A stretch of 64,000 nucleotides of DNA from NCBI RefSeq assembly GCF_011758745.1, contig NZ_JAANOV010000001.1, forward strand, positions 4,588,001-4,652,000, in the 5' to 3' direction. The stretch is from Amycolatopsis granulosa. GTDB lineage: Bacteria > Actinomycetota > Actinomycetes > Mycobacteriales > Pseudonocardiaceae. The notes under the pieces were generated by a model. The model was not told the origin of the DNA and did no database searches. It worked only from the letters and a program-made list of their open reading frames with translations. Made by a program: the position numbers and the translations under genes. How positions within the stretch are numbered: the stretch's first letter is position 1; the number at the start of each line of letters is the position of its first letter. Below, piece after piece: positions 52,923 to 63,565 of this stretch.

Positions 52923-53409
52923 CAACCGCCGCGGTCGGCAAAACCGGGTGGGTGCTGCGCTGACGGGCACACCGGAGCCCGGCCTCGGGCACCGCAACGA
53001 AAGCGTCCGCCGGCGGCCAGAAGGTGTCCGGGACACCGGCCGCATACGTCGACGGCGGTGGCGGAACACGGGTGCCCCCTCCACGATCGCCACCAGCCGC
53101 CGAACACGGCATCCGCGTCCACACCGGCCACCTGCCGCGGATGCCGGCTACCGGTGTGGAAGGGCAGGTCAGCCGCTGCCCATCGCGCCGCGGGGGTCGT
53201 GGGCCGCTGGCTGGGGGCGCTGGCCGGTGCATTACCGGCCGCGGCTCGCGCCGCCAGTGGCGCCGCTGACGCCACCACTACGGGCAGGAGCCGGCGTCGG
53301 CCCGCGTGCCCTCACACCGCCTGCCTGCACCACATGGGGCCAATTGCGCGGCGGTGTGCCCGGCGCCACCACCGGGAAGCGGCACGGTTCGGCGGCGGTT
53401 GTACCGGGT
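52923..53409. other. Gene-free 487-bp region with multiple repeats
   Basis: No reading frame here looks like a real protein. It holds a perfect 15-bp palindrome, GGTGTCC-G-GGACACC (53023-53037); a 7-bp stem GGTGGCG/CGCCACC (53057-53063, 53088-53094); near-repeats CGGAACACGG and CCGAACACGG (about 53062 and 53100); and two interlocked 10-bp inverted repeats (53108-53160). The last gives the region a structured-RNA or multi-operator appearance. Confidence 0.6.
53108..53160. repeat. Two interlocked 10-bp inverted repeats (A-B-A'-B')
   Basis: A GGCATCCGCG (53108-53117), B TCCACACCGG (53118-53127), A' CGCGGATGCC (53136-53145), B' CCGGTGTGGA (53151-53160). A/A' and B/B' are each perfect. The crossed order allows a pseudoknot in part, or two mutually exclusive hairpins on either strand. 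Transcript direction unknown. Confidence 0.7.
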
Positions 53410-54477
53410 GTGCGCAGCGAAACGGACGTGGTGGTGATCGGCGCGGGGCAGGCCGGCTTGTCGTCCGCCTACTTCCTCCGCCGGTCGGGTCTGGAATTCG
53501 TCGTCCTCGACGGGAACTCCGGGCCGGGCGGTGCGTGGCAGCACCGGTGGCCCTCGCTGCGGCTGGACAAGGTCCACGGCTTCCACGACCTCCCCGGCAT
53601 GGCCTTCCACGAGCAGGACGAGCACCGGATGGCGTCGGAGGTCGTGGCCGAGTACTTCGCGCGCTACGAGCGCACCTTCGACCTGCCGGTTCACCGCCCG
53701 GTCGAGGTGCTCGCCGTGCGGGATGCGGGTCCCCGCCTCCTCGTCGAGACCACCGGCGCTACCTGGGCCGCCCGCGCGGTCATCAACGCGACCGGCACGT
53801 GGACCCGCCCGTTCTGGCCGCACTACCCGGGGCAGGAAACCTTCACCGGCCGCCAGTTGCACACGGCCGACTACCGCACCGCCGAGGAGTTCCGCGGGCA
53901 GCACGTCCTGGTCGTGGGCGGCGGCACCTCGGCCGTGCAGCTGCTGATCGAGATCGCGGACTTCGCGAGAGGCACCACCTGGGTCACCCGCCGGCCGCCG
54001 GTGTTCCAGGACGTGGAGTTCAATCCGGAACTGGGCCGCGAGGCCGTTGCGAAGGTCGACCGCCGGGTCCGGGCCGGGCTGCCGCCGGCGAGCGTCGTGA
54101 GCGTCACCGGGCTCGTGCGCACCCCCCAGGTGCGCGACGCGCAGGCCCGCGGGATCCTCACCCGCAAGCCGATGTTCGACCGCATCACCCGGACGGGCGT
54201 GGTCTGGGCGGACGGCACCGAGCAGCGGGTGGACGTGATCCTCTGGGCCACCGGGTTCCGCGCCGCACTCGATCACCTGGCGCCGCTGCACCTGCGTGAA
54301 CCCGGCGGCGGCATCCGCATGGACGGCACGCGCGTGGTCGCCGAACCGCGGCTGCACCTGGTGGGCTACGGCCCGTCCGCCAGCACGATCGGCGCGAACC
54401 GCGCCGGCCGCGCCGCCGTCCGCGAGATCCGGCAGCTCCTGACGACACGCCCGGCGCAGATCGCCGCGGCGAGCTGA
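53410..54477 (+). CDS. Flavin-containing monooxygenase-like FAD oxidoreductase
   Basis: 355-residue FAD/NADPH enzyme. FAD motif VVIGAGQAGLSSAYFLRRSG, NADPH motif LVVGGGTSAVQLLIEIA, ATG motif VILWATGFRAALDHLAPL. It resembles class B monooxygenases (Baeyer-Villiger/FMO or YUCCA-like) but also putative flavoprotein oxidoreductases of the same fold. GTG 53410 is chosen at the start of the FAD motif. No clear ribosome site, so the start is uncertain. Confidence 0.85.
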   Translation: MRSETDVVVIGAGQAGLSSAYFLRRSGLEFVVLDGNSGPGGAWQHRWPSLRLDKVHGFHDLPGMAFHEQDEHRMASEVVAEYFARYERTFDLPVHRPVEVLAVRDAGPRLLVETTGATWAARAVINATGTWTRPFWPHYPGQETFTGRQLHTADYRTAEEFRGQHVLVVGGGTSAVQLLIEIADFARGTTWVTRRPPVFQDVEFNPELGREAVAKVDRRVRAGLPPASVVSVTGLVRTPQVRDAQARGILTRKPMFDRITRTGVVWADGTEQRVDVILWATGFRAALDHLAPLHLREPGGGIRMDGTRVVAEPRLHLVGYGPSASTIGANRAGRAAVREIRQLLTTRPAQIAAAS

Positions 54478-54493
54478 GCGCACCGGCCCGCCG

Positions 54494-54548
54494 CGCGGCG
54501 CAGTGGCGTGCCACCGGGTGTCACGCGCCTGCGCCGCGGCGAACGGGG
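54494..54548. terminator. Composite hairpin between convergent genes
   Basis: CGCGGCGCA (54494-54502) pairs with TGCGCCGCG (54540-54548). An inner GTGGC-GT-GCCAC stem lies in the loop. Between FMO-like and amidohydrolase-like stops. Confidence 0.45.
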
Positions 54549-54558
54549 TACGGGCTTG

Positions 54559-55371
54559 TCAGTTGGGCAGTGCGAACACCCGCCGGGCGTTGCCGCTGAG
54601 GTACAGCTCCGTCGCCGCCGCTCCCAGGTCCAGGTCCGGCAGGCGCTTCAACGCGTCGGCCGGGGTCATCATCGGGTAGTTGCTGCCGAACAGGACGCGC
54701 TCCCGGCCGCGCCCGCGCATGAACTCCACCAGCTCCCCGGGCAGCCGGTGCACCGCGTACGCCGAGGTGTCCACGTGGAAGTTCGGGTACTTCGCGGCCA
54801 GGGACAGCACCTCCGCCATCCACGGGTAGCCCACGTGGCCGCCCACCACGGTCAGCTCGGGGAAGTCCAGCAGCACCTCGTCCAGGTACGGGATCGGCCG
54901 CCCCGGCTCGGACGGGCACAGCGGCCCGGTGTGGCCGATCTGCGTGCAGAACGGCACGTCCTCCTCCACGCACGTCACGTACACCGGGTAGTAGCGCCGG
55001 TCGTTCGGCGGCAGGTTCCACAGCCACGGCACCACCCGCACCCCGACGAAGCCGAGCCGTACGCACCGGCGGATTTCCCGCACCGCCCGCACCGGGTCGC
55101 GCAGATCCACCGACGCCACCCCGGCGAACCGGTCCGGGTGCGCGGACACGATCTCCGCCACCTCGTCGTTGGTGATCAGCGCCCCGTCCGGCCCGTGCCA
55201 CGCGGACAGCAGCGCGACCCGCACGCCGGCCTCGTCCATCGCGTCGAGCGTGCCGGACAGCTGGGGCGCGCGGCGCGCCATGCCGGTCCACCGCACCAGC
55301 GTCTCCAGCCACGGCTGGTCCATGAACCGCTGGTTCGGCTGCTGCATCCACACGTCGATCACGTCAGCCAT
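54559..55371 (-). CDS. Amidohydrolase_2-family protein lacking usual metal ligands
   Basis: 270-residue TIM-barrel protein of the ACMSD-like amidohydrolase family (LDFPELTVVGGHVGYPWMAEVL; VLFGSNYPMMTPADAL). The N-terminal HxH metal motif is replaced by VIDVWMQQP, and the closing Asp of FGSDYP is Asn. A catalytic Zn site of the usual type is therefore doubtful. ATG 55371 follows GAAGGGA and lies inside the end of the tetR gene (8-nt overlap), so both form one unit. Confidence 0.8.
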   Translation of the reverse strand: MADVIDVWMQQPNQRFMDQPWLETLVRWTGMARRAPQLSGTLDAMDEAGVRVALLSAWHGPDGALITNDEVAEIVSAHPDRFAGVASVDLRDPVRAVREIRRCVRLGFVGVRVVPWLWNLPPNDRRYYPVYVTCVEEDVPFCTQIGHTGPLCPSEPGRPIPYLDEVLLDFPELTVVGGHVGYPWMAEVLSLAAKYPNFHVDTSAYAVHRLPGELVEFMRGRGRERVLFGSNYPMMTPADALKRLPDLDLGAAATELYLSGNARRVFALPN

Positions 55372-55951
55372 CGTTGGTCCCTTCATCGGTCGAAATCGTG
55401 CGGGCGATCCGGGCCACCAGGTCCACGGCGGACTCCGGTGGTGGCCGCCCCTGGGCCAGGTACCGCCGCACCACCGCGTACGGCAGGTCGATCAGCACGA
55501 GCAGAAGCTCGTCGGCACTCGATCCGGTTTGCGCGCGCAGCCGCCGCACCACGGTGCGCAGCACCTCGTCCAGCGCGGCATCGCACCGGGCGTCCTCGGC
55601 GCGGTCCTCGGCCGACCAGGAGCTCGCGCCGAGCAGCCGTTTTCCCGCGTACAGCACCTGGGCCTCCCCGGGCCGTTCCCGGCACCAGCGCACGGCCGCG
55701 GCCGCCGCGTCCAGGGGCCGTTCTCCGCCCAGTACCGCCAGGTAGTCGCGATGGAACCGCCGCACGGTGCGCAGCCACAACGCGGCTTGCAACGCCGGGC
55801 GTCCCGGGAAGCGGTGGTAGACCGATCCGCTCGGCGCGCCCGCCTCCCGCGCCACCGCCGACATGGTGACCGCTTCCGGCCCGCCCGCGGCGAACAGCCG
55901 GACGGCGGCGTCCAGCAGCTCGTCGGCGGAATGCCGTGGTGGTCGGCCCAT
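55364..55951 (-). CDS. TetR family transcriptional regulator
   Basis: 195-residue TetR regulator. DNA-binding domain LLDAAVRLFAAGGPEAVTMSAVAREAGAPSGSVYHRF (about residues 12-48 region), then a helical ligand domain. It starts at ATG 55951. A short CTCT-N6-AGAG dyad (55968-55981) lies just upstream. First gene of a two-gene unit with the amidohydrolase-like protein, whose synthesis it may autoregulate. Confidence 0.88.
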   Translation of the reverse strand: MGRPPRHSADELLDAAVRLFAAGGPEAVTMSAVAREAGAPSGSVYHRFPGRPALQAALWLRTVRRFHRDYLAVLGGERPLDAAAAAVRWCRERPGEAQVLYAGKRLLGASSWSAEDRAEDARCDAALDEVLRTVVRRLRAQTGSSADELLLVLIDLPYAVVRRYLAQGRPPPESAVDLVARIARTISTDEGTNDG

Positions 55952-56155
55952 GTTTGTGGAGACTACCCTCTAAAACCAGAGCTCGGCAGCCCCCGCGCAT
56001 CTCGACGGTTGCCCACGACGCAGGGCGCGCTCGTCCCGTCCACGCTGCGGTGTTCATCACGGCTTCGCGTTTCCGGTGGACGGCGGCATCCCGGCCGCGT
56101 ACGTTACGCCGCTGTAGACTGAAGCCGGACAACTGAACATCAGGCCGTCACGAGC

Positions 56156-56335
56156 CGGAGCGGGAGAGTCCCCAGGTCACTGGGGCACCGAAGGAGCAAC
56201 TTCCCCGTCAATCTCTCAGGTACCAGTTACCGCTCCGCGCCAGGCCACTCTGGAAAGCAGGCGCGCGCATCGCGCCTCACCCAAGGTGAAAGCCGCGAGC
56301 GCGGTGAAACTCTCAGGTGCCGATGACAGAGGGGG
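56156..56335 (+). ncRNA. Tandem glycine riboswitch
   Basis: Two aptamers precede gcvP. Aptamer 1 (56156-56237) has an 8-bp closing stem CGGAGCGG/CCGCTCCG, GGGAGAGTC, CCGAAGGAGCAA and ATCTCTCAGGTA, the conserved gcvT-element words. Aptamer 2 (about 56243-56335) shows CACTCTGGAAAGC, GGTGAAAGCC, AACTCTCAGGTGCC and GATGACAGAGG. The expression platform (56336-56367) ends at GAGGAG, the gcvP ribosome site. Glycine binding should switch gcvPT on. A possible -10 TAGACT lies at 56115-56120. Confidence 0.93.
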
Positions 56336-56367
56336 AGTTCCCGCCACCCGCAGATGAGGAGCTCCCG

Positions 56368-59190
<2,823 letters not shown>

Positions 59191-59193
59191 TCC

Positions 59194-60282
59194 ATGCGGA
59201 CCCCTCTGCACTCCGTCCACAAGGGACTGGGCGCGCTGTTCACCGACTTCGCCGGCTGGGAGATGCCGGTGCGTTACGGCAGTGAGCTGGCCGAGCACCG
59301 CGCGGTGCGCGAGGCCGCCGGGCTGTTCGACCTCTCGCACATGGGCGAGATCGAGGTGAGCGGACCGCAGGCCGCGGACGCGCTCGACCACGCGCTCGTC
59401 GGCAAGCTGTCCGCGGTCAAGCCGGGCCGTGCCCGCTACACGATGATGTGCAACGACACCGGCGGGGTGATCGACGATCTCGTCGTCTACCGGCTCGAGG
59501 ACGAGAAGTACCTGGTGGTGGCCAATGCGGGCAACGCGCCGGCGGTGGCCGCGGAGCTCACCGGGCGGGCCGCCGGTTTCGACGCGCGGGTCACCGACCG
59601 CTCCGCCGAGTTCGCGCTGATCGCGGTGCAGGGACCCCGGGCGGTGGATGTCGTCGGCGCGGTCACCGACGCCGACCTCGCCGGCCTGAAGTACTACGCG
59701 AGCGTGCCGGCGACGGTGAAGGGCCACGACGTGCTGCTGGCGCGCACCGGCTACACCGGTGAGGACGGTTTCGAGTTGTACGTGCCGCCGGACGAGGCGG
59801 CGGCGGTGTGGCACATCCTCACCGACGCCGGCGAGCCGCACGGGCTGGTGCCGGCCGGGCTCGCCTGCCGCGACACGCTCCGGCTGGAAGCCGGGATGCC
59901 GTTGTACGGCAACGAGTTGTCCGCCGAGCGGTCGCCGTTCGAGGCGAACCTGGGCCGCGTCGTCAAGCTCGACAAACCGGACTTCGTGGGCAAGGCGGCA
60001 TTGGCCCAGCGGCAGGATCCGGCCGAGGTGCTGGTGGGACTGCGCGGCAGCGGGCGCCGCGCGCCCCGGCACGGGTACCGGGTGCTCTCCGGCGGGGAGC
60101 CGGTGGGCGAGGTGACCAGCGGCGCCCTGTCGCCGACGCTGGGCTACCCCGTGGCGATGGCGTACGTGCCGGTCGCGCTGAGCGCTCCCGGCACCGAACT
60201 GGCGGTCGACATCCGCGGCCGCGTCGAGCCGGTCGAGGTGGTCGAGCTGCCGTTCTACCAGCGGGAGACGGCTACCCGGTGA
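59194..60282 (+). CDS. gcvT: Aminomethyltransferase, T protein
   Basis: 362-residue T protein. [35 protein letters not shown] (N-terminal folate region, in part), [11 protein letters not shown] and the Asp in [19 protein letters not shown] support GcvT. It transfers the methylene from lipoyl-GcvH to tetrahydrofolate. ATG 59194, 3 nt after gcvP. No gcvH or lpd is in the window. The end overlaps the convergent Nudix gene by 11 nt. Confidence 0.96.
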   Translation: MRTPLHSVHKGLGALFTDFAGWEMPVRYGSELAEHRAVREAAGLFDLSHMGEIEVSGPQAADALDHALVGKLSAVKPGRARYTMMCNDTGGVIDDLVVYRLEDEKYLVVANAGNAPAVAAELTGRAAGFDARVTDRSAEFALIAVQGPRAVDVVGAVTDADLAGLKYYASVPATVKGHDVLLARTGYTGEDGFELYVPPDEAAAVWHILTDAGEPHGLVPAGLACRDTLRLEAGMPLYGNELSAERSPFEANLGRVVKLDKPDFVGKAALAQRQDPAEVLVGLRGSGRRAPRHGYRVLSGGEPVGEVTSGALSPTLGYPVAMAYVPVALSAPGTELAVDIRGRVEPVEVVELPFYQRETATR

Positions 60283-60682
60283 GTTCGCCGCGGCGGTGCA
60301 GCTCGTCGAAGACCAGCGCGCCCGCCGCGGAGAGCTGGCCGCGGTCGCCCGGACCCAGCCAGGCCAGCTCCGCCACTTCCGCCGAGGCCGCGAGGGTGCC
60401 CCGGTACTCGGCGGTGTAGCAGGCCATCCGCACCACCCCGGCCTGCCCGTGGGCCGGGGCCTCGACCGTGCCGAAGTGGTGGACGGTCGCCGGGTCGATC
60501 GACACCGACAGCTCCTCGGCGACCTCCCGGGTCAGCGCCGCGAGGTCGCTCTCACCCGGTTCGCGCTTGCCGCCCGGCAGGTACCACACCGTCTTGCCGT
60601 GCGAGCGGGCGGCGAGCACCCGTCCGGACTCCACCCGCACCCAGGTGACCTTGTCGATCACCCGCCGGTCCCCGCCGGTCAT
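60272..60682 (-). CDS. Nudix hydrolase
   Basis: 136-residue Nudix protein. Nudix box GGKREPGESDLAALTREVAEEL matches G-x5-E-x7-REVxEEx. Likely cleaves a nucleoside diphosphate derivative; substrate unknown. ATG 60682 overlaps the O-methyltransferase stop (ATGA), so it belongs to the iron-box operon starting at 62168. Ends inside gcvT. Confidence 0.9.
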   Translation of the reverse strand: MTGGDRRVIDKVTWVRVESGRVLAARSHGKTVWYLPGGKREPGESDLAALTREVAEELSVSIDPATVHHFGTVEAPAHGQAGVVRMACYTAEYRGTLAASAEVAELAWLGPGDRGQLSAAGALVFDELHRRGELTG

Positions 60683-61335
60683 GCGGTCACCAGCGCGAGC
60701 GTGAACCCGTCGTAGCCCTTCACACCCACGGTCTGCACCACCGTGGCCTCGACCCGCGGCTCGGCGGCGATCAGGTCGTGCATCTCCCGCGTCGCGACGA
60801 TCGCGGGGTCGGTGCTGTCCGCGTCGGCGAGCGCGCCGTCGCGCACCACGTTGTCCACGACGATCACCGAACCCGGCCGGGACAACCGCAGTGCCCACCG
60901 GAAGTACTCCGGGTTGTTCGGCTTGTCCGCGTCGATGAAGACCAGGTCGAACGGGCCGTCGAGGGTGGGCAGCGTGTCCAGCGCCGGGCCGACCTTGACC
61001 TCGACGATCTCGCCGAACCCGGCCGCGTCCAGGTTGTTGCTCGCCACCTCGGCGTGCTTCGGGTCGGCCTCCAGGGTCACCAGCCTGCCCTCCGGGGGCA
61101 GCGCCCGCGCCAGCCAGATCGTGGAGTAGCCGCCGAGCGTGCCGATCTCCAGGATCGACCGCGCGCCGTGCATCCGCGCCAGCAGGTGCAGCAGCTTGCC
61201 CTGGGCCGGGGACACCGCGATCTCCGGCAACCCGGCGTCGGCCGCGGCCGCCCTGGCGTCCTCCAGCACCGCGTCCGCGGCGATCAGCGTCCGGCCCACG
61301 TAGTCGTCGACCGCGCTCCACACGTCCTGGCTCAC
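60679..61335 (-). CDS. O-methyltransferase (class I, CCoAOMT-like)
   Basis: 218-residue SAM methyltransferase of Methyltransf_3 family. SILEIGTLGGYSTIWLARALP (SAM motif), VTLEADPKHAEVA, FDLVFIDADKPNNPEYFRWAL with metal-binding Asp residues, and VVDNVVRDGALAD. Catechol-type O-methyltransferase fold; substrate unknown. GTG 61335, 11 nt after the ABC ATPase stop, without a clear ribosome site. Confidence 0.92.
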   Translation of the reverse strand: MSQDVWSAVDDYVGRTLIAADAVLEDARAAAADAGLPEIAVSPAQGKLLHLLARMHGARSILEIGTLGGYSTIWLARALPPEGRLVTLEADPKHAEVASNNLDAAGFGEIVEVKVGPALDTLPTLDGPFDLVFIDADKPNNPEYFRWALRLSRPGSVIVVDNVVRDGALADADSTDPAIVATREMHDLIAAEPRVEATVVQTVGVKGYDGFTLALVTA

Positions 61336-61346
61336 AGGAGCCGAAA

Positions 61347-62168
61347 CTACCGGCGCGCCTTCGGGATCACCAGCGGAGTGCCGGTCTCGGGATCGGGGAT
61401 CACCGAGCACGGCAGGTCGAAGATCTCCTCGACCCGCTCGGCGGTCACCACCTCCTCCGGCGTGCCGGCCGCCAGCACCGCGCCCTCGCGCATGGCGATC
61501 AGGTGGGTGGCGTAGCGCGCCGCCTGGTTGAGGTCGTGCAGCACGGCGACCAGGGTGCGGCCCTGCTCGGCGTGCAGCTGCGCGCACAGGTCGAGGATGT
61601 CCATCTGGTGCGTGATGTCCAGGAACGTGGTCGGCTCGTCGAGCAGCAGCAGCTCGGTCTCCTGCGCCAGCGCCATCGCCAGCCACACCCGCTGGCGCTG
61701 CCCGCCGGACAGCTCGTCGACCATCCGGTCGGCCAGGCCGGACACCCCGGTCGCGGCCATCGACCGCTCGACGACCTCGGCGTCCTGGCGCGACCACTGG
61801 CGCAGCAGCCGCTGGTGCGGGTACCGGCCGCGGGAGACCAGGTCGGCGACCGTGATGCCGTCCGGCGCGATCGAGCTCTGCGGCAGCAGCCCGAGCCTGC
61901 GCGCGACCTGCTTGGCCGGCAACGACGTGATGACCTCGCCGTCCAGGTAAACCATGCCGCGCCGCGGTTTGAGCAGCCGGCTCAGCGCCCGCAGCAACGT
62001 CGACTTGCCACACGCGTTCGGGCCGACGATCACGGTGAACGAGCGGTCCGGGATGGCGACCGACAGACCCTCGGCGACCACCCGTCCGTCGTACCCCAGG
62101 GTCAGGTCGTCGCCGTGCAGCCGGGTGCTGGTGATCGGCTCGGCGGCGAGATCCACGGTCTGGGCCAT
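61347..62168 (-). CDS. Iron-siderophore ABC transporter ATP-binding protein
   Basis: 273-residue FecE/FepC-type ATPase. Walker A GPNACGKSTLLRALSRLLKP, Q-loop GLLPQSS, signature LSGGQRQRVWLAMALAQ, Walker B LLLLDEPTTFLDITHQ and switch His VLHDLNQAARY are diagnostic. It should energise ferric-siderophore uptake with FecCD-type permeases, which are not in the window. ATG 62168 lies 2 nt from an iron box with no Shine-Dalgarno, which suggests a leaderless, iron-repressed message. Confidence 0.94.
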   Translation of the reverse strand: MAQTVDLAAEPITSTRLHGDDLTLGYDGRVVAEGLSVAIPDRSFTVIVGPNACGKSTLLRALSRLLKPRRGMVYLDGEVITSLPAKQVARRLGLLPQSSIAPDGITVADLVSRGRYPHQRLLRQWSRQDAEVVERSMAATGVSGLADRMVDELSGGQRQRVWLAMALAQETELLLLDEPTTFLDITHQMDILDLCAQLHAEQGRTLVAVLHDLNQAARYATHLIAMREGAVLAAGTPEEVVTAERVEEIFDLPCSVIPDPETGTPLVIPKARR

Positions 62169-62187
62169 GGAGGTTAGGCTAACCTAC
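62169..62187 (-). promoter_or_regulatory. IdeR/DmdR-type iron box
   Basis: The 15-bp core AGGTTAGGCTAACCT (62171-62185) is a perfect 7+1+7 palindrome and equals the middle of the IdeR/DtxR consensus TTAGGTTAGSCTAACCTAA. Flanking bases deviate. It abuts the ATG of the ABC ATPase and lies 43 bp from the divergent GH172 start. Confidence 0.88.
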
Positions 62188-62227
62188 TGAGCTGGCGAAC
62201 GATACGCACCGCGCCTACCTTGACAGG

Positions 62228-63232
62228 GTGTTCGACGTCACGGACCTGACTCGCGTCGCGCCGGTGCTCGACTCGCGCGCCGTCACGTTCGAAAACCCCA
62301 CCGGCGAACGGGGCGCGGGTGGCCGGGCCGGCGGCGGACGCAAGGGCGCCCCCAGCCGGGTGATCGAGGGCGGTGAACGGGTCACCCTGGCCGACCTCGC
62401 CGGCCCGGGCACCATCCGGCACATCTGGATGACCTTCCCGCCGGACCGGCCGGCCCGGATGCGTGCCGTGCACCTCGAGGTCCGCTACGGCGGCCTGTCG
62501 TATCCCAGTGTTTCGGTGCCCTGCCTGGACTTCTTCGGTTCGCCGCACGGCCGCCCGGTCGCCTACGCCAGCGCGTTGACCAGCATGCCCGAAGCCCGCG
62601 GGTTCAACAGCTACCTCCCGATGGCCTTCGGTGAGCGCATCCGCATCGACCTGGTCAACGGCAACCCGGACCCGATCGTCCTGTACTTCCAGATCGACTA
62701 CACACTCGGCGAATCGGCGTCCGGGCGCCTGCACGTCAGCTTCCGCCGGGAGAACCCGACCGTGTCGAAACGGGATTTCGTGGTGACCGACGGTCTGCAC
62801 GGCCCGGGCCGGTTCCTCGGCTGGGTGGGCGGCGTGCGGCCGATCGACGGCGGCCAGTGGTACGGCGAGGGCGAGGTGAAGGTCTACCGCGACGGCGACC
62901 GGGAGTTCCCCACGATCTGCGGGACCGGGCTGGAGGACTACGTCGGATCGGCCTGGGGGATGGGGCCGCACGCGGGGTTGTACTCGGGTGCGCCGCTGGA
63001 GGTGCCCGGCCGCGGGCCGATCCCCAGGTTCGTCGGGTTCTACCGCTGGCACGTGCTCGACCCGATCATGTTCAGCACCGACCTGCGGGTGACGCTGCAA
63101 CAGATCGGCGCCGACCGGGGCGGGCTCGTCGAGCGGGTCGACGACTACTGCGCGGCCGCGTTCACCGTGTGCGAGAACGCCCAGCCGGTGCCGCCGGTGG
63201 ACGTCGCCGCGGTCATCGCGGATCTGGAGTGA
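62228..63232 (+). CDS. DUF2961 / GH172 family protein
   Basis: 334-residue protein with the double jelly-roll pattern of DUF2961. AGPGTIRHIWMTFP, LEVRYGG, VPCLDFFGSPHG, SYLPMAFGERIRIDLVNG and TGLEDYVGSAWGMG are conserved. GH172 members include D-arabinanofuranosidase-type and difructose-anhydride enzymes. In mycolata-type walls arabinan is one possible substrate. No signal peptide is seen, so a cytoplasmic location is likely. GTG 62228. The iron box is just upstream. Confidence 0.9.
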   Translation: MFDVTDLTRVAPVLDSRAVTFENPTGERGAGGRAGGGRKGAPSRVIEGGERVTLADLAGPGTIRHIWMTFPPDRPARMRAVHLEVRYGGLSYPSVSVPCLDFFGSPHGRPVAYASALTSMPEARGFNSYLPMAFGERIRIDLVNGNPDPIVLYFQIDYTLGESASGRLHVSFRRENPTVSKRDFVVTDGLHGPGRFLGWVGGVRPIDGGQWYGEGEVKVYRDGDREFPTICGTGLEDYVGSAWGMGPHAGLYSGAPLEVPGRGPIPRFVGFYRWHVLDPIMFSTDLRVTLQQIGADRGGLVERVDDYCAAAFTVCENAQPVPPVDVAAVIADLE

Positions 63233-63233
63233 C

Positions 63234-63434
63234 CTACCGGGACTGTTCGCCGACCACCACGACCGCGTCGCGCAGCGCCGCGCGCAGCCGGCCGACGTCG
63301 AGCGGTTCGAGCACCGCGGCTTCACCCGGCGGTGCCACCAGGACCACCCGGCCGCTGCTCACCAACACCGTCAGGTCCCGCCGGCGCCCGGCCAGGTCCC
63401 GGCAGCTGATCGACCATTCGTCTCGAGCCGCCAC
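63234..63434 (-). CDS. Small hypothetical protein (66 aa)
   Basis: 66-residue protein, EWSISCRDLAGRRRDLTVLVSSGRVVLVAPPGEAA..., with strand-rich pattern and no recognised family. GTG 63434 has AGGGAAGG about 8 nt upstream. Convergent with, and 1 nt from, the GH172 gene. Codon use is like its neighbours. Confidence 0.6.
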   Translation of the reverse strand: MAARDEWSISCRDLAGRRRDLTVLVSSGRVVLVAPPGEAAVLEPLDVGRLRAALRDAVVVVGEQSR

Positions 63435-63565
63435 GTCCGTCGCCTTCCCTCGGTGGTGGTGCGGATGATTAGGGGACGACTCCGGGCGCGGCGTGTGACG
63501 CGGTGGCGCGGAAAAAGTGTCCGCAGTAGCGTCGGGTGACTTGGTTCACTCTGTTGGGAGGGCAC

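Noticed and set aside
52948..53409. In-frame extension upstream of the monooxygenase-like gene
   Set aside because: The 150 extra codons give a Pro/Arg-rich sequence without domain and cross the repeat region; the FAD motif begins right after 53410.
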